DNA of 64,000 nt from Companilactobacillus furfuricola. Its GTDB lineage: Bacteria; Bacillota; Bacilli; Lactobacillales; Lactobacillaceae. Shown here piece after piece: positions 52,955 through 62,159 of this stretch. How positions within the stretch are numbered: the stretch's first letter is position 1; every line of letters begins with the position of its first letter. The notes under the pieces were generated by a model. The model ran no database searches, was not told where the DNA came from, and saw only the letters and a list, made by a program, of their open reading frames with translations. The position numbers and the translations under genes were made by a program. The stretch spans positions 1-64,000 of the forward strand of contig NZ_RHNT01000005.1 in assembly GCF_003946325.1 (NCBI RefSeq), in the 5' to 3' direction.

Positions 52955-54376
52955 TTATTTCCCATTAAATACAGCCAAACCACCAGCTGGATTGTTCCAG
53001 TCAGGTTCTTGTGCTGTGACGATCAATTTTTCGTTTGTGAAGGCATTGAGTCCTAATTGACTCAATTCACGTCCGTAACCTGATCCTTTGACACCACCGA
53101 ATGGTAATTCTGGTAGTGATACTAAGAAGGAGTTTACGAAGACCATTCCTGTTTCGATTTTTTCAGCAACGGCTTTTCCGTGTTGAGCATCTTCTGAGAC
53201 GACGATCCCACCTAAACCTAGTTCTGAATCGTTAGCTAGATCGATGGCTTCTTGATCTGAGCCTACTTTGAATACTTGGGCTACTGGTCCAAACATTTCG
53301 TCGTAAAATTCGGGGTTGTCTTTGTCGATATCTGTCAAGATCGTTGGTTGTAAGAATTGTCCTGGCAAGTCGACTGGTTCGTTTCCGTAATAGACTTTGG
53401 CGCCACCAGCAACAGCTTTGTCGATCTGTCCTTGAAGTTTTTCTTTAGCACGCTTGGAGTTCATTGGTGCGATAGTTGTCTTAGGATCCATTGGATCACC
53501 AGGGACTAATTTTTCAAAGTTAGCTTTGAGTTTCTTCAAAAATTCGTCGTACAAGTTGTCAGCAACGATAAATCTCTTGTCTGATGTACATACTTGTCCT
53601 GCATTGTAGATACGGACTCTCCAAGCTAAGTCTACAGCTTTGTCGACGTCTGCGTCTGAGAGGACGACAAAGGCATCTGAGCCACCTAGCTCCATGGAGT
53701 TCTTCTTCAAATTCTTACCGGCATTTTCGGCAACGGATTGACCACCACGTTTTGAACCTGTCAAAGCAACACCTTGAACACGTGGGTCAGCAATGATCTC
53801 AGACACTTGGTCGTAACTTGCAAACAAATTAGTCAATGAGCCAGCTGCAGCGCCAGAATCCTTAACGATTTTTTCAAATGCTTCAGCTGAACCAGGCGTA
53901 TTTGAAGCATGCTTCAAGATCATCGGATTTCCGACCATGAAGTTAGGGGCAAACACACGCATGATCTGGTAGTAAGGGAAATTCCAAGGTTCAACCATCA
54001 TCAAGACACCAGTCGATTGATGATAGATCTCAGCATCTCCTGTATTACGTGAAGAAATTGGTGTTGGTTTAAGCATTTCGGCACCATTGTCAGCATAATA
54101 GTCGGCAATAATGGCACATAATTCGACCTCACCTTTCGATTCTGCGTACAATTTACCCATATCTGTTGTGGCGATCTTTGCTAATTCATCCTCGTTTTTT
54201 CTCAAGAGATCAGCAATCTTGTGCAAGGCATCCGCACGACTTGCAGCCGGTTCATCTCTCCATTTCTTATACAATGCATATCCAGTGCTCAATGCCTTCT
54301 CGATATCATCAGCAGTAGCACTCGGGTATTCCTTTACAAGTTCATTGTTATAAGGATTAACTGTCTTATAAGCCAT
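52955..54376 (-). CDS. gabD: NAD(P)-dependent succinate-semialdehyde-type aldehyde dehydrogenase
   Basis: A 473-residue aldehyde dehydrogenase. Catalytic Glu229 in M-E-L-G-G-S and Cys263 in A-G-Q-V-C-T-S. V-E-P-W-N-F-P-Y-Y-Q near 128 is the GabD-type nucleotide region, and E-L-P-F-G-G-V-K-G-S-G-Y-G-R-E is the C-terminal signature. ATG 54376 has TAGGAGG. No GABA genes are adjacent, so the aldehyde substrate is presumed. Confidence 0.9.
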   Translation of the reverse strand: MAYKTVNPYNNELVKEYPSATADDIEKALSTGYALYKKWRDEPAASRADALHKIADLLRKNEDELAKIATTDMGKLYAESKGEVELCAIIADYYADNGAEMLKPTPISSRNTGDAEIYHQSTGVLMMVEPWNFPYYQIMRVFAPNFMVGNPMILKHASNTPGSAEAFEKIVKDSGAAAGSLTNLFASYDQVSEIIADPRVQGVALTGSKRGGQSVAENAGKNLKKNSMELGGSDAFVVLSDADVDKAVDLAWRVRIYNAGQVCTSDKRFIVADNLYDEFLKKLKANFEKLVPGDPMDPKTTIAPMNSKRAKEKLQGQIDKAVAGGAKVYYGNEPVDLPGQFLQPTILTDIDKDNPEFYDEMFGPVAQVFKVGSDQEAIDLANDSELGLGGIVVSEDAQHGKAVAEKIETGMVFVNSFLVSLPELPFGGVKGSGYGRELSQLGLNAFTNEKLIVTAQEPDWNNPAGGLAVFNGK

Positions 54377-54833
54377 ACTCTTTCCTCCTAATTTCCTAAC
54401 CAAAATAAAACAATATTAGTCATTTAAAAAATTACATAGTTATTCTAAATCAACAAATATTTTGTTTACAAACATTTCAACTCAAACGCTTTCATTTGTC
54501 AATCAGTTTGATTAGAAAAAAATTCAAAAAATAAACCGTTTTCACATTTAAGGTGCTTACAAAAGGTGATATAACAACGTTATTAGCGTATATACCAATT
54601 AAAAAATATTTTGTGAAATATTTTAAATTTAAGTTTTTCTTTAGCTTTAAAGTGGGCTATACATCTTCACAATTGAGCAATAGCGATAATATACCATTGT
54701 TAGAAAAAAACTACTTTTTATACTATTTTATGATGAAAAATAAGCTTATATCGATGATCATCTTTCATTTTTGGTATAAAGACAAATCAAAAAGAGAAAA
54801 TCCCTTTTCTTGCGTAATATTTAATAGGAATAT
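54377..54833. other. AT-rich region, no credible gene
   Basis: A 106-codon reading frame on the plus strand (54553-54873) is AT-driven, Phe/Lys-rich, lacks a ribosome site and runs into repeat copy C; I do not accept it. A CRE-like TCAAACGCTTTCA lies at 54481-54493. Confidence 0.5.
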
Positions 54834-54958
54834 AAAGAGAGTGGAAGAAGATGACCAGCTGCTGAGGATTTAGGGACTAGCAGCACCAAAGTGCTGCGAA
54901 GCAGTGCTTGCTGATAGTTGCTAAACCGGAGGCCGCTATCTTCTGCAACTCGTTTCCA
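54834..54958 (-). repeat. Family-2 structured palindromic repeat, copy C (inverted)
   Basis: Minus-strand reading matches copies A and B: GAAGAT/ATCTTC outer, GGTTTAG/CTAAATC, ACTATCAGC/GCTGCTAGT, and an apical TGCTTCGCAGCA hairpin. It abuts the mmuM terminator. Confidence 0.75.
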
Positions 54959-54992
54959 CAAAAAATGGCATCCATAAGGATGCCATCAAGTT
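54959..54992 (-). terminator. mmuM terminator
   Basis: GATGGCATCC ttat GGATGCCAT followed by six T residues on the minus strand. Confidence 0.85.
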
Positions 54993-55016
54993 TGATTGTT
55001 TAATTTATTTTGAAAT

Positions 55017-55032
55017 TGTTTCACATGGAACA
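55017..55032. other. parS-like sequence
   Basis: TGTTTCACATGGAACA matches the ParB consensus at 14 of 16 positions, with mismatches at positions 9 and 12. Confidence 0.25.
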
Positions 55033-55095
55033 TATTGTGGGAACGTATGGTCAAAATACTAGATATTGTATTGGAAATGTTTCCATAACCAATTA

Positions 55096-56049
55096 CTAGT
55101 TCTTATTAATGAAACTCGCGATCGACTTTATATCTGCCGGTGTTGTCCGACAGCATCCCCCGATCAAATCTGCTCCATCAGCCAACCATTGTGGTGTCAA
55201 TTCGGCAAAATCATCTTTGTGCTGTGTTTTCGTCCACGTCTTAGTAGCTGGATCATAAATATCCCCATTATTAGGATACACAATGATCGGCTTGCTTGTG
55301 ACTGCCCGAATGTTTTTTACCGCCTGATCGATATTTTCCAACGTGGTGCAATTGACTCCGATGGCAGCGATTTGATCAAATACATTGAAGTACTTAACCG
55401 CATCTTGCAGTGGCGTTCCATCACAGAGTGTCTCTAGATCTTTAATGCTGAATGATAACCAAGCTGTCTGTTGAGGAAACTCGTGTTTCAACAAGTTCAC
55501 TAAGGCCTTGCTCTCAGCAAAACTTGGCTGGGTCTCAAAGGCAAAGAGGTCCACCCCAGCTTGGTCGAGCAAGGACATTCTTGAGCGATGGAAGTCCATG
55601 AATTCTTTTTCGGTCAGCTGATAGTCACCACGATATTCACTCCCATCTGCCAAGTATGCACCGTAAGGACCGACACTTCCTGCAACGAGTGGATATTTAG
55701 CTCGTTTGTTTCGTTCATTAGCTGGTAATGAGTCGTAATATTGCTTGCGAGCTTGATCAGCTAATTGGACAGCTTTGATGATCAAATCTTGGCTAGCTTT
55801 TTTGCTCAAGCCCATTTTCATAAATTTTGCTACATTGGCTTGATAAGTGTTGGTTATTGCAATGTCTGCGCCCGCTTGAAAAAAACTTTTGTGAACGGCT
55901 AAAATTGCTTCAGGTTTTTCAATCAAAGCAGTTGCTGACCAGAGGTCATTATCAGTGTCAACGCCCATTTTCTCAAGCTCCGTTGCCATAGCGCCATCAA
56001 CCACTAGTCCTGGACGTTTTTGTAAGTTTTCTGAAATCAAATCAGTCAC
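55096..56049 (-). CDS. mmuM: Homocysteine S-methyltransferase
   Basis: A 317-residue zinc-dependent enzyme making methionine from homocysteine with S-methylmethionine or S-adenosylmethionine as donor. Zinc ligands: Cys234 in G-V-N-C-T and Cys299/Cys300 in G-G-C-C-R-T-T-P. I use GTG at 56049, with AAAGGAGA correctly spaced; the ATG-start reading at 56076 adds nine residues. Divergent from an amino-acid permease, the usual arrangement for S-methylmethionine salvage. Confidence 0.92.
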   Translation of the reverse strand: MTDLISENLQKRPGLVVDGAMATELEKMGVDTDNDLWSATALIEKPEAILAVHKSFFQAGADIAITNTYQANVAKFMKMGLSKKASQDLIIKAVQLADQARKQYYDSLPANERNKRAKYPLVAGSVGPYGAYLADGSEYRGDYQLTEKEFMDFHRSRMSLLDQAGVDLFAFETQPSFAESKALVNLLKHEFPQQTAWLSFSIKDLETLCDGTPLQDAVKYFNVFDQIAAIGVNCTTLENIDQAVKNIRAVTSKPIIVYPNNGDIYDPATKTWTKTQHKDDFAELTPQWLADGADLIGGCCRTTPADIKSIASFINKN

Positions 56050-56169
56050 GTTCACATCTCCTTTATTGAAATACATGTCTTGCGATATGTTTTCATCTAG
56101 TTTACAGTTATTTAATATTAAACTTTTTTAATGATATTCTAATAGGAAATTTTATGCAAGGTGAACGCT

Positions 56170-57570
56170 GTGGAAGAAGAAAATAAAGATCACATTAGTT
56201 TAAAAAGGAACATGGAATCGAGACATTTGTTGATGATCTCTCTCGGTGGTGTTATCGGTACTGGACTATTTCTCAGTTCTGGTTATACGATCCATGAAGC
56301 CGGACCGATCGGTACCATTCTCGCTTATGGGATCGGTGCGATCGTAGTCTATCTAGTTATGTTGTGTCTTGGTGAACTGTCAGTGGCAATGCCAGAAACG
56401 GGCTCTTTTCATGTGTATGCCGAAAAATATATTGGCCCGGGGACTGGTTTTACTGTTGCCATCCTCTACTGGCTGACTTGGACCGTAGCTTTAGGCTCTG
56501 AATTCACAGCGGCCGGTCTGATCATGCGGCAGTGGTTCCCACAATCGCCAACTTGGATCTGGAGTGCATTGTTTATGATCGTTATTTTCGTTTCCAATGC
56601 TTTATCGGTCAAATTCTTTGCGGAAACAGAATTTTGGTTTTCCAGTATCAAAGTAATAGCGATCGTTTTGTTCATCGTAGTTGGCTTCTTGGCAATTTTT
56701 GACATTATTCCGATCAAGGGATATTCACATGCACCGATGTTTACTAACTTAGTCAAAGATGGCATCTTTCCCAATGGGTTTAAAGCCGTCTTTACGACAA
56801 TGTTGACTGTTAACTTTGCTTTTTCTGGGACGGAGTTGATCGGTGTGACTGCCGGCGAAACGAAGGATCCCGGCAAAAATATCCCTCGCGCGATCCACAC
56901 GACTTTACTGCGCTTGGTGATTTTTTTCATTGGAAGTATCGTCGTAATGTCAGCTTTGATCCCTTGGCAAAAAGCCGGTGTCGATCAAAGTCCATTCGTT
57001 CTTGTCTTCAAAAGTATCGGCCTGCCCTTTGCGGGAGATTTGATGAATTTTGTAGTCTTAACTGCTATTTTATCCGCAGCAAATTCCGGTCTTTATGCAT
57101 CAACCAGAATGCTCTGGTCTTTAGCTAACGAAGGAACGATCCCGATAAAATACGCCAAGACCAATAATCGTGGCGTGCCAATGATCGCACTTTGCTTGAG
57201 TATGCTCGGTGGTATTTTGGCCCTGATCTCAAGTGTGGTCGCTGCTTCAACTGTCTACTTAGTTTTAGTTTCAATATCAGGATTAGCCGTCGTAATAGTT
57301 TGGATGGCGATCGCCTTATCAGAGATCAACTTTAGAAAACAGTTCATTAAATCAGGTCACAAATTATCAGAATTGAAATTCAAGACGCCTTGGTATCCTG
57401 TAGTCCCTTGGTTAGCCTTCATCTTAAGCTTACTGTCGTGTGTCTTGATCGTCTTTGATCCTAATCAACGTTCGGCACTTTACTATATGATCCCCTTCCT
57501 GATCATTTGTTACGGCGTCGAGAAGCTAAATTCGCGCTCTAAAAAGAAAAAATCAGTCTCACCTGAATGA
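56170..57570 (+). CDS. Amino-acid permease, probable S-methylmethionine importer (MmuP-like)
   Basis: A 466-residue APC-superfamily permease with 12 helices. [13 protein letters not shown] near the N-terminus is the substrate-binding motif; [13 protein letters not shown] follows in helix 6. GTG 56170 has AAGGTG at six bases; GTG 56161 is the alternative. Its position opposite mmuM supports S-methylmethionine as substrate; sequence alone would allow other amino acids. Confidence 0.85.
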   Translation: MEEENKDHISLKRNMESRHLLMISLGGVIGTGLFLSSGYTIHEAGPIGTILAYGIGAIVVYLVMLCLGELSVAMPETGSFHVYAEKYIGPGTGFTVAILYWLTWTVALGSEFTAAGLIMRQWFPQSPTWIWSALFMIVIFVSNALSVKFFAETEFWFSSIKVIAIVLFIVVGFLAIFDIIPIKGYSHAPMFTNLVKDGIFPNGFKAVFTTMLTVNFAFSGTELIGVTAGETKDPGKNIPRAIHTTLLRLVIFFIGSIVVMSALIPWQKAGVDQSPFVLVFKSIGLPFAGDLMNFVVLTAILSAANSGLYASTRMLWSLANEGTIPIKYAKTNNRGVPMIALCLSMLGGILALISSVVAASTVYLVLVSISGLAVVIVWMAIALSEINFRKQFIKSGHKLSELKFKTPWYPVVPWLAFILSLLSCVLIVFDPNQRSALYYMIPFLIICYGVEKLNSRSKKKKSVSPE

Positions 57571-57583
57571 AGAGTTAGATTAA

Positions 57584-57614
57584 AAAAACGATACCGCTTG
57601 GTATCGTTTTTTTT
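57584..57614. terminator. Bidirectional terminator
   Basis: AAAACGATACC gctt GGTATCGTTTTTTTT between convergent genes. Confidence 0.9.
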
Positions 57615-57618
57615 ACGC

Positions 57619-57900
57619 CTAATTATCCATTCTAATGATCTCAAGATCTTCAGCTAAATAATCGCCAATGTGATCGAGAAATTCTTTGAAGTGTGCCGTT
57701 TCATTGTGTGAATCTACTGCTGCTTGATCTTTCCAGTGTTCAATAATTTCATATTCATCCTCAGAGCCTAATTTATTGTAATGTCCATAAGAAACATTGC
57801 CAGCTTCAGCTCGTGAGCCTTGAACTAATTTGTCGATAAATGCTTCATATTCAGCTTTTTTAGCAGGATCTATTTTTAGACTAACGTTAATGATCTTCAT
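57619..57900 (-). CDS. Antibiotic biosynthesis monooxygenase-type (ABM) protein
   Basis: A 93-residue dimeric ferredoxin-like-fold protein of the ABM/YgiN type. I-N-V-S-L-K-I is the first strand, N-V-S-Y-G-H-Y and Y-E-I-I-E-H-W-K follow, and the His/Glu-rich H-N-E-T-A-H-F-K-E-F helix is typical. Such proteins act as quinol or small-molecule monooxygenases, or have no known activity. AGAGGAG precedes the ATG. Monocistronic. Confidence 0.88.
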   Translation of the reverse strand: MKIINVSLKIDPAKKAEYEAFIDKLVQGSRAEAGNVSYGHYNKLGSEDEYEIIEHWKDQAAVDSHNETAHFKEFLDHIGDYLAEDLEIIRMDN

Positions 57901-58385
57901 AGGTAGTTTCTCCTCTCTAGTATCTTAACTAGTATTTTACGCTTATTTGAATGGCGTTAACTACCATAATTCGATTGTCTTAATAATTAAGATTGTGAAA
58001 TAGGTCGAATATTTTTACTACTAACTAAATTTTATCTAGATTTTTTCTCGTAGACACCTTCTCCAAAATTATCATGCGATGGTCCACCTCATATTAATGA
58101 TTTATCAAAATGATGGATATTTTTTGGATGGCACCCTATTCGAATACTTCTTTAAATAAAAGTGTTTTTAGCTTCTGCTTAGTCAAAAATATTTGGTACG
58201 ATTAGTTTGGCGTTTATAGAAATGATCAATTAAGCAAATTTCGCCATAATAAAATACCCCACCATGTATTGTATTTCATTTCACAATGATTATACCTAGA
58301 TGGGGTATAATAAGTTAAACTTATAAGTATATAAGCTGTTCTATTTATATATCATGATTAGTAAAAAATTAGAGGAGATGCTGAT
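57901..58385. other. Intergenic region with possible promoter/operator
   Basis: No gene. ATACCCCA (about 58253) and TGGGGTAT (about 58301) form an 8-bp inverted repeat 40 bp apart, the second overlapping a TATAAT that probably serves the DMT transporter. This may be an operator; the evidence is weak. Confidence 0.35.
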
Positions 58386-59321
58386 ATGTTAATGATTCTC
58401 ATTGGCGTACTCATTGGGATCGGACTACCGATGCAAACGTCGATCAACTCTCGCCTGAAACTATCTGTGGGCTCACCATTCCTAGCTTCCTTGACTTCCT
58501 TTACCCTGGGAACTATTTTTCTGGCCTTAATAACAATGATTTTGGACCACAGTCTGACTTTTTCAAAAACGATCTTTACTACTCAACCCGCTTGGATCTG
58601 GATCGGTGGCTTTTTGGGAGTTATCTATTTAACTTCCAACATCCTGCTCTTCCCTAAGCTGGGCAGCGTTCAGACAGTTATCTTCCCAATTATGGGACAA
58701 ATAATCATGGGACTAGTGATCGATAGTTTTGGTCTCTTCGAGTCGCTCCACAAACCTCTGAGTCTGACGCGTTTTGTCGGTGCTTTGTTAGTGGTTGCCG
58801 GAGTTATTTGTACCGTTGCCATGGACAATATTATCCATCGAGTTCACCACCAAACGTTATCTGGACCGAATAAATCTGGACTAATGATTTGGCGAGTTGC
58901 CGGGATCATTGCCGGAATGTTAGGCGCTTCGCAGACTGCTATCAATGGACATCTGGGCGTAGTCTTGCACTCTTCAGTAAAAGCCGCATTTATTTCATTT
59001 TTCGTGGGGACTATTACTTTAATCGTCATCGTACTGATCACCCATCCCGCATTAAAATTAACTAATCCAAAATCAGGTAATCCTTGGTGGATGTGGCTTG
59101 GAGGACTTATTGGCGCGCTGTTTGTCTTCGGAAATGCTTACTTAGTTCCGATCATCGGAACCGGATTAGCCGTTGTCATCATCCTCGTCGGCCAGATGAC
59201 TGGAAGCTTGTTGGTCGATCAATTTGGATTGCTTCAATCGAAGAAAAATCCAGTTTCACTAGTTCAAATAATCGGAATTTTAATTATGATCGCTGGTGTA
59301 GCAATGATTAGACTGTTTTAA
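58386..59321 (+). CDS. DMT-superfamily transporter (DUF606 tandem)
   Basis: A 311-residue membrane protein with ten helices in two similar halves (about 1-150 and 165-311), each with G-x-x-x-x-x-Q-T-x-I-N-x-x-L (L-P-M-Q-T-S-I-N-S-R-L; A-S-Q-T-A-I-N-G-H-L). This is a fused DUF606/YdcZ pair. The substrate is unknown. GAGGAG precedes the ATG. Monocistronic. Confidence 0.88.
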   Translation: MLMILIGVLIGIGLPMQTSINSRLKLSVGSPFLASLTSFTLGTIFLALITMILDHSLTFSKTIFTTQPAWIWIGGFLGVIYLTSNILLFPKLGSVQTVIFPIMGQIIMGLVIDSFGLFESLHKPLSLTRFVGALLVVAGVICTVAMDNIIHRVHHQTLSGPNKSGLMIWRVAGIIAGMLGASQTAINGHLGVVLHSSVKAAFISFFVGTITLIVIVLITHPALKLTNPKSGNPWWMWLGGLIGALFVFGNAYLVPIIGTGLAVVIILVGQMTGSLLVDQFGLLQSKKNPVSLVQIIGILIMIAGVAMIRLF

Positions 59322-59346
59322 ATTAAAATTCTTATAATGACGTTAA

Positions 59347-59389
59347 TAAAAATACCAACACATTAAGAATATGTGTTGGTATTTTTAAT
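59347..59389 (+). terminator. Terminator after the DMT transporter
   Basis: AAAAATACCAACACA/TGTGTTGGTATTTTT, a 15-bp stem with a short loop. Confidence 0.9.
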
Positions 59390-59449
59390 TTATTGCAAAT
59401 TTTTGATTTATCTAATGGTTATTGAAGCTTGCGCTTTCATAATTATTTC

Positions 59450-59477
59450 TATACTGTGAAATGTGAAATATATTTCA
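59450..59477 (+). promoter_or_regulatory. Promoter -10 with overlapping palindromic operator
   Basis: TATACT at 59450 is followed by TGAAATATATTTCA at 59464-59477, a perfect 14-bp inverted repeat at the expected transcription start. The -35 is poor, suggesting an activated or tightly controlled promoter for the downstream cluster. Confidence 0.45.
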
Positions 59478-59500
59478 AACAAATTTTTAAGGGGGAATTC

Positions 59501-59530
59501 GTGAACTTATATTTTTGCAATTGCATGTAA
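59501..59530 (+). CDS. Candidate 9-residue leader peptide (MNLYFCNCM)
   Basis: GTG at 59501 is preceded by GGGGGAA, by far the best ribosome site in front of the antiporter. It reads nine codons including two Cys and a Met before TAA. The antiporter ATG is 18 bp further on in the same frame, with only a weak site of its own. This could be a Cys/Met-sensing leader, or the antiporter's original start separated from it by a nonsense codon. Confidence 0.4.
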   Translation: MNLYFCNCM

Positions 59531-59548
59531 GCGAAAACGAGATTTTTT

Positions 59549-60919
59549 ATGAAAAATAAATCTGCAAATTGGACTTCGATCCTGCCATTCTTGATTTTTG
59601 TGGGACTTTATCTGTTTGTCGGGATCTTCCTAACGTTTTCGGGAAATCCGAAGGGCTTCTATGCCATGCCTGCCGCAATTTCCGTGATCGTTGGAATTAT
59701 TTTTGCATTTATTATCTACAAAGGCACGATCGACGAGAAATTCAACAGTTTGATCGCCGGTTGTGGTGATAACAATATCATCATCATGTGTCTGATTTTC
59801 TTATTAGCCGGGGCTTTTGGTAGTGTTACTGAAAAAATTGGCGGCGTTGAATCAACCGTTAATTTAGGACTTCGTTTAGTACCTAGCCAATTTATCGTTC
59901 CTGGTATGTTCTTGATAGCTTGCTTCGTTTGCTTGGCCATCGGTACAAGCATGGGAACGATCGCAACTATCGGTCCGATCTGCATTACTTTGGCAGCAAA
60001 AACTGGGATCGACCCAGCATTGCTTTTGGGGGCTCTGCTAGGTGGCGCAATGTTTGGCAACAACATGTCGATCATTGCCGATACTGGTATTGCTATCACA
60101 AGGATCTTAGATGTTTCGATCAAGGAAAAATTCAAAGTCAACATCAAAACGACTGGGTTAGCCGTGATCGGCACTGTAATTCTGTATTTTTTCTTTGGTA
60201 ACACTGGAGCCACAACGATCACCGATATCGGTGGCTACAATCTAATCAAGATCTTGCCTTACATTGCTGTTTTAGTGATCTCACTAATGGGCGTCAACGT
60301 CTTCGTAGTCTTAACTCTCGGTATCATTTTAGCGGGCGGTATCGGTGTTTACTACGGCGACTTCTCGATCTTAGGTTTTACTAGCAGCGTTCAGGCCGGA
60401 TTTTTAAACATGTTCGATGTCTTGATCTTCTCGCTCTTGATCGGTGGTCTAGCTGCCATGGTCAAGGATGCAGGCGGGATCGAATGGCTCAACATCAAGC
60501 TTCGAAAGATAATCGTTGGTCGTAAATCGGCTCAATTTGTTTCAATGCTGTTACCAGGAGCAGTCGATGCTTCACTAGCTAACGACACTGTGACTTGTGT
60601 GGTAACTGGTCCGATCGTCAAAGATATTTCTGATGATTACCAGATCGATCGGCGCAAGTCCGCCTCACTCATGCACACGACCGTCTGTGTCCTGCAAAGT
60701 ATCTTGCCTTATGGGGCTCAGATATTGCTAGCAACGAGTTTGACATCCGGAAAAGTTTCGCCGATCGCAATAATTCCATTCTTATGGTACGGCTTTTTAG
60801 CATTAGGAATTTCTATCATAACGATTTTCATTCCATCGAAAACTTCTATTAATGATAGTGTAAATGAAAAGAACATCAATGATATTCATGAAAATGAACT
60901 AAAACCAAATTTGCAATAA
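59549..60919 (+). CDS. NhaC-family Na+/H+ antiporter-like transporter
   Basis: A 456-residue membrane protein with about 11-12 helices. G-T-S-M-G-T-I-A-T-I-G-P, M-F-G-N-N-M-S-I-I-A-D-T and A-S-L-A-N-D-T-V-T are NhaC-type ion-site motifs. Family members exchange Na+ for H+ or organic anions/amino acids. As first gene of a cluster with a flavoprotein and a MetE-like enzyme, it may carry the pathway's substrate. ATG 59549 has a poor ribosome site; see the upstream leader. Confidence 0.85.
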   Translation: MKNKSANWTSILPFLIFVGLYLFVGIFLTFSGNPKGFYAMPAAISVIVGIIFAFIIYKGTIDEKFNSLIAGCGDNNIIIMCLIFLLAGAFGSVTEKIGGVESTVNLGLRLVPSQFIVPGMFLIACFVCLAIGTSMGTIATIGPICITLAAKTGIDPALLLGALLGGAMFGNNMSIIADTGIAITRILDVSIKEKFKVNIKTTGLAVIGTVILYFFFGNTGATTITDIGGYNLIKILPYIAVLVISLMGVNVFVVLTLGIILAGGIGVYYGDFSILGFTSSVQAGFLNMFDVLIFSLLIGGLAAMVKDAGGIEWLNIKLRKIIVGRKSAQFVSMLLPGAVDASLANDTVTCVVTGPIVKDISDDYQIDRRKSASLMHTTVCVLQSILPYGAQILLATSLTSGKVSPIAIIPFLWYGFLALGISIITIFIPSKTSINDSVNEKNINDIHENELKPNLQ

Positions 60920-60931
60920 AAAAAATTCTTA

Positions 60932-60945
60932 AATTAAACGCTTTC
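60932..60945. promoter_or_regulatory. CRE-like sequence upstream of the flavoprotein gene
   Basis: ATTAAACGCTTTCA differs from the CRE consensus at its first two positions, in the 69-bp gap between the antiporter and the acyl-CoA-dehydrogenase-like gene. Confidence 0.35.
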
Positions 60946-60988
60946 ATTTTTTGATTAAATTTAGTTAAGAATCGCGGGGGAAAATAAA

Positions 60989-62119
60989 ATGACACACAAT
61001 TACTACGAGGAAGCTAAAAAATTTGGGGAAAAATATCTCAAACCTTATGCAGCCGATATCGATGAAAAAGGACGTTTTCCTAGTGAATCGATCAAAGCTT
61101 TACGTGAAAATGGCTATTTTGGATTAGTCATCCCTAAAGAATACGGTGGCCAAGGCTTAGGCGTCGAAGAACACGCTCAAGTATGTACGGGATTGGCTGA
61201 AAGCTGTGCTAGTGCCTCACTTTGCTACATGATGAGTAACGTTGGTGCTTACTGCTTATCACTTTATGCATCAGAAGAATTGAAAAAAGAAGTGCTACCT
61301 AAAGTGGCCTCTGGGGAAGCTATTTTAGGACTTGCTTACAGTGAATCAGGTACCGGTACTCACTTCTACCTTCCTGAAATGAAAGAGGACACACAAGACG
61401 GCTACGGTATCTTGAATGGTCGTAAGAGTTTCGTTACGACAGCTAGAGAGGCCGACTATTACTTGACGATCGCTCATTCAGAAAAAGAAGACGCCAATAA
61501 TCTTTGGCTAGTACCTAAAGATGCTAATGGCATGTCCTTTGAAGGTTACTGGGACGGCGTTGGCCTGCGAGGAAACTGCTCTGTGCCAATGGTGCTTGAC
61601 AATACTAAAGTCGACAACTTCTACAAGATCGAAGGAAATGGCGACGGTGATCGCTTGATCTTTATCGTGGGACTTGCTTCAGCTTGTGCTGGTATCTCAA
61701 TGAGTATCGCAAACGAAACAGCTAAATACGTTAAGAGCAGAACTTACTCTAGCGGAAAAGCTTTAGGTGACATTGAATCCGTTGAAACAGGCTTAGCTAA
61801 CCTTTACAGCAAAGCTTATGCAGCTCGTGAAACATTATTTTCTGCTGCTCAAAGTGTCGATGATAACGACGATGATGCCTTCCAAAACGCCATCGCTGCC
61901 CGTGTCAACTCAACGAGAGCTGCTGTTGAAAATGGTTCCGAAGGAATGAAACTATTCGGAGGTATCGGTTACGTTCGCGACAAACAACCAATGGAACGAC
62001 TAATGAGAGATTCCCTAGCCGGCCAGGTAATGGCCCCAGGAATCGATGTTTTACGGATCTGGTTAGGAAGATTATTAGTTGAATTGCCTTACATGAGAGA
62101 TGATCAAGGCGCAAATTAA
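60989..62119 (+). CDS. Acyl-CoA-dehydrogenase-fold flavoprotein lacking the usual catalytic Glu
   Basis: A 376-residue ACAD-fold protein: N-terminal helices (1-110), a beta domain starting G-L-A-Y-S-E-S-G-T-G (about 114-123), and a C-terminal four-helix domain with L-F-G-G-I-G-Y-V-R-D (322-331) and M-E-R-L-M-R-D (335-341). By alignment to medium-chain dehydrogenases, Ala349 in Q-V-M-A-P-G occupies the site of the catalytic Glu of Q-I-Y-E-G-T. Lactobacilli lack beta-oxidation, so a monooxygenase-like role (as in DszC/SfnC relatives) is more plausible. GGGGGAA precedes the ATG. Confidence 0.85.
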   Translation: MTHNYYEEAKKFGEKYLKPYAADIDEKGRFPSESIKALRENGYFGLVIPKEYGGQGLGVEEHAQVCTGLAESCASASLCYMMSNVGAYCLSLYASEELKKEVLPKVASGEAILGLAYSESGTGTHFYLPEMKEDTQDGYGILNGRKSFVTTAREADYYLTIAHSEKEDANNLWLVPKDANGMSFEGYWDGVGLRGNCSVPMVLDNTKVDNFYKIEGNGDGDRLIFIVGLASACAGISMSIANETAKYVKSRTYSSGKALGDIESVETGLANLYSKAYAARETLFSAAQSVDDNDDDAFQNAIAARVNSTRAAVENGSEGMKLFGGIGYVRDKQPMERLMRDSLAGQVMAPGIDVLRIWLGRLLVELPYMRDDQGAN

Positions 62120-62159
62120 AAATTATTTTTAGGAAACAAAATTAGGGGGAAATTTTAAA

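Noticed and set aside
52846-52983. Longer form of the RHH antitoxin
   Set aside because: The extension translates the gabD terminator, and the ATG at 52845 has its own ribosome site.
54553-54873. 106-codon plus-strand reading frame before repeat copy C
   Set aside because: AT-driven Phe/Lys/Tyr composition, no ribosome site, and its 3' end is repeat sequence.
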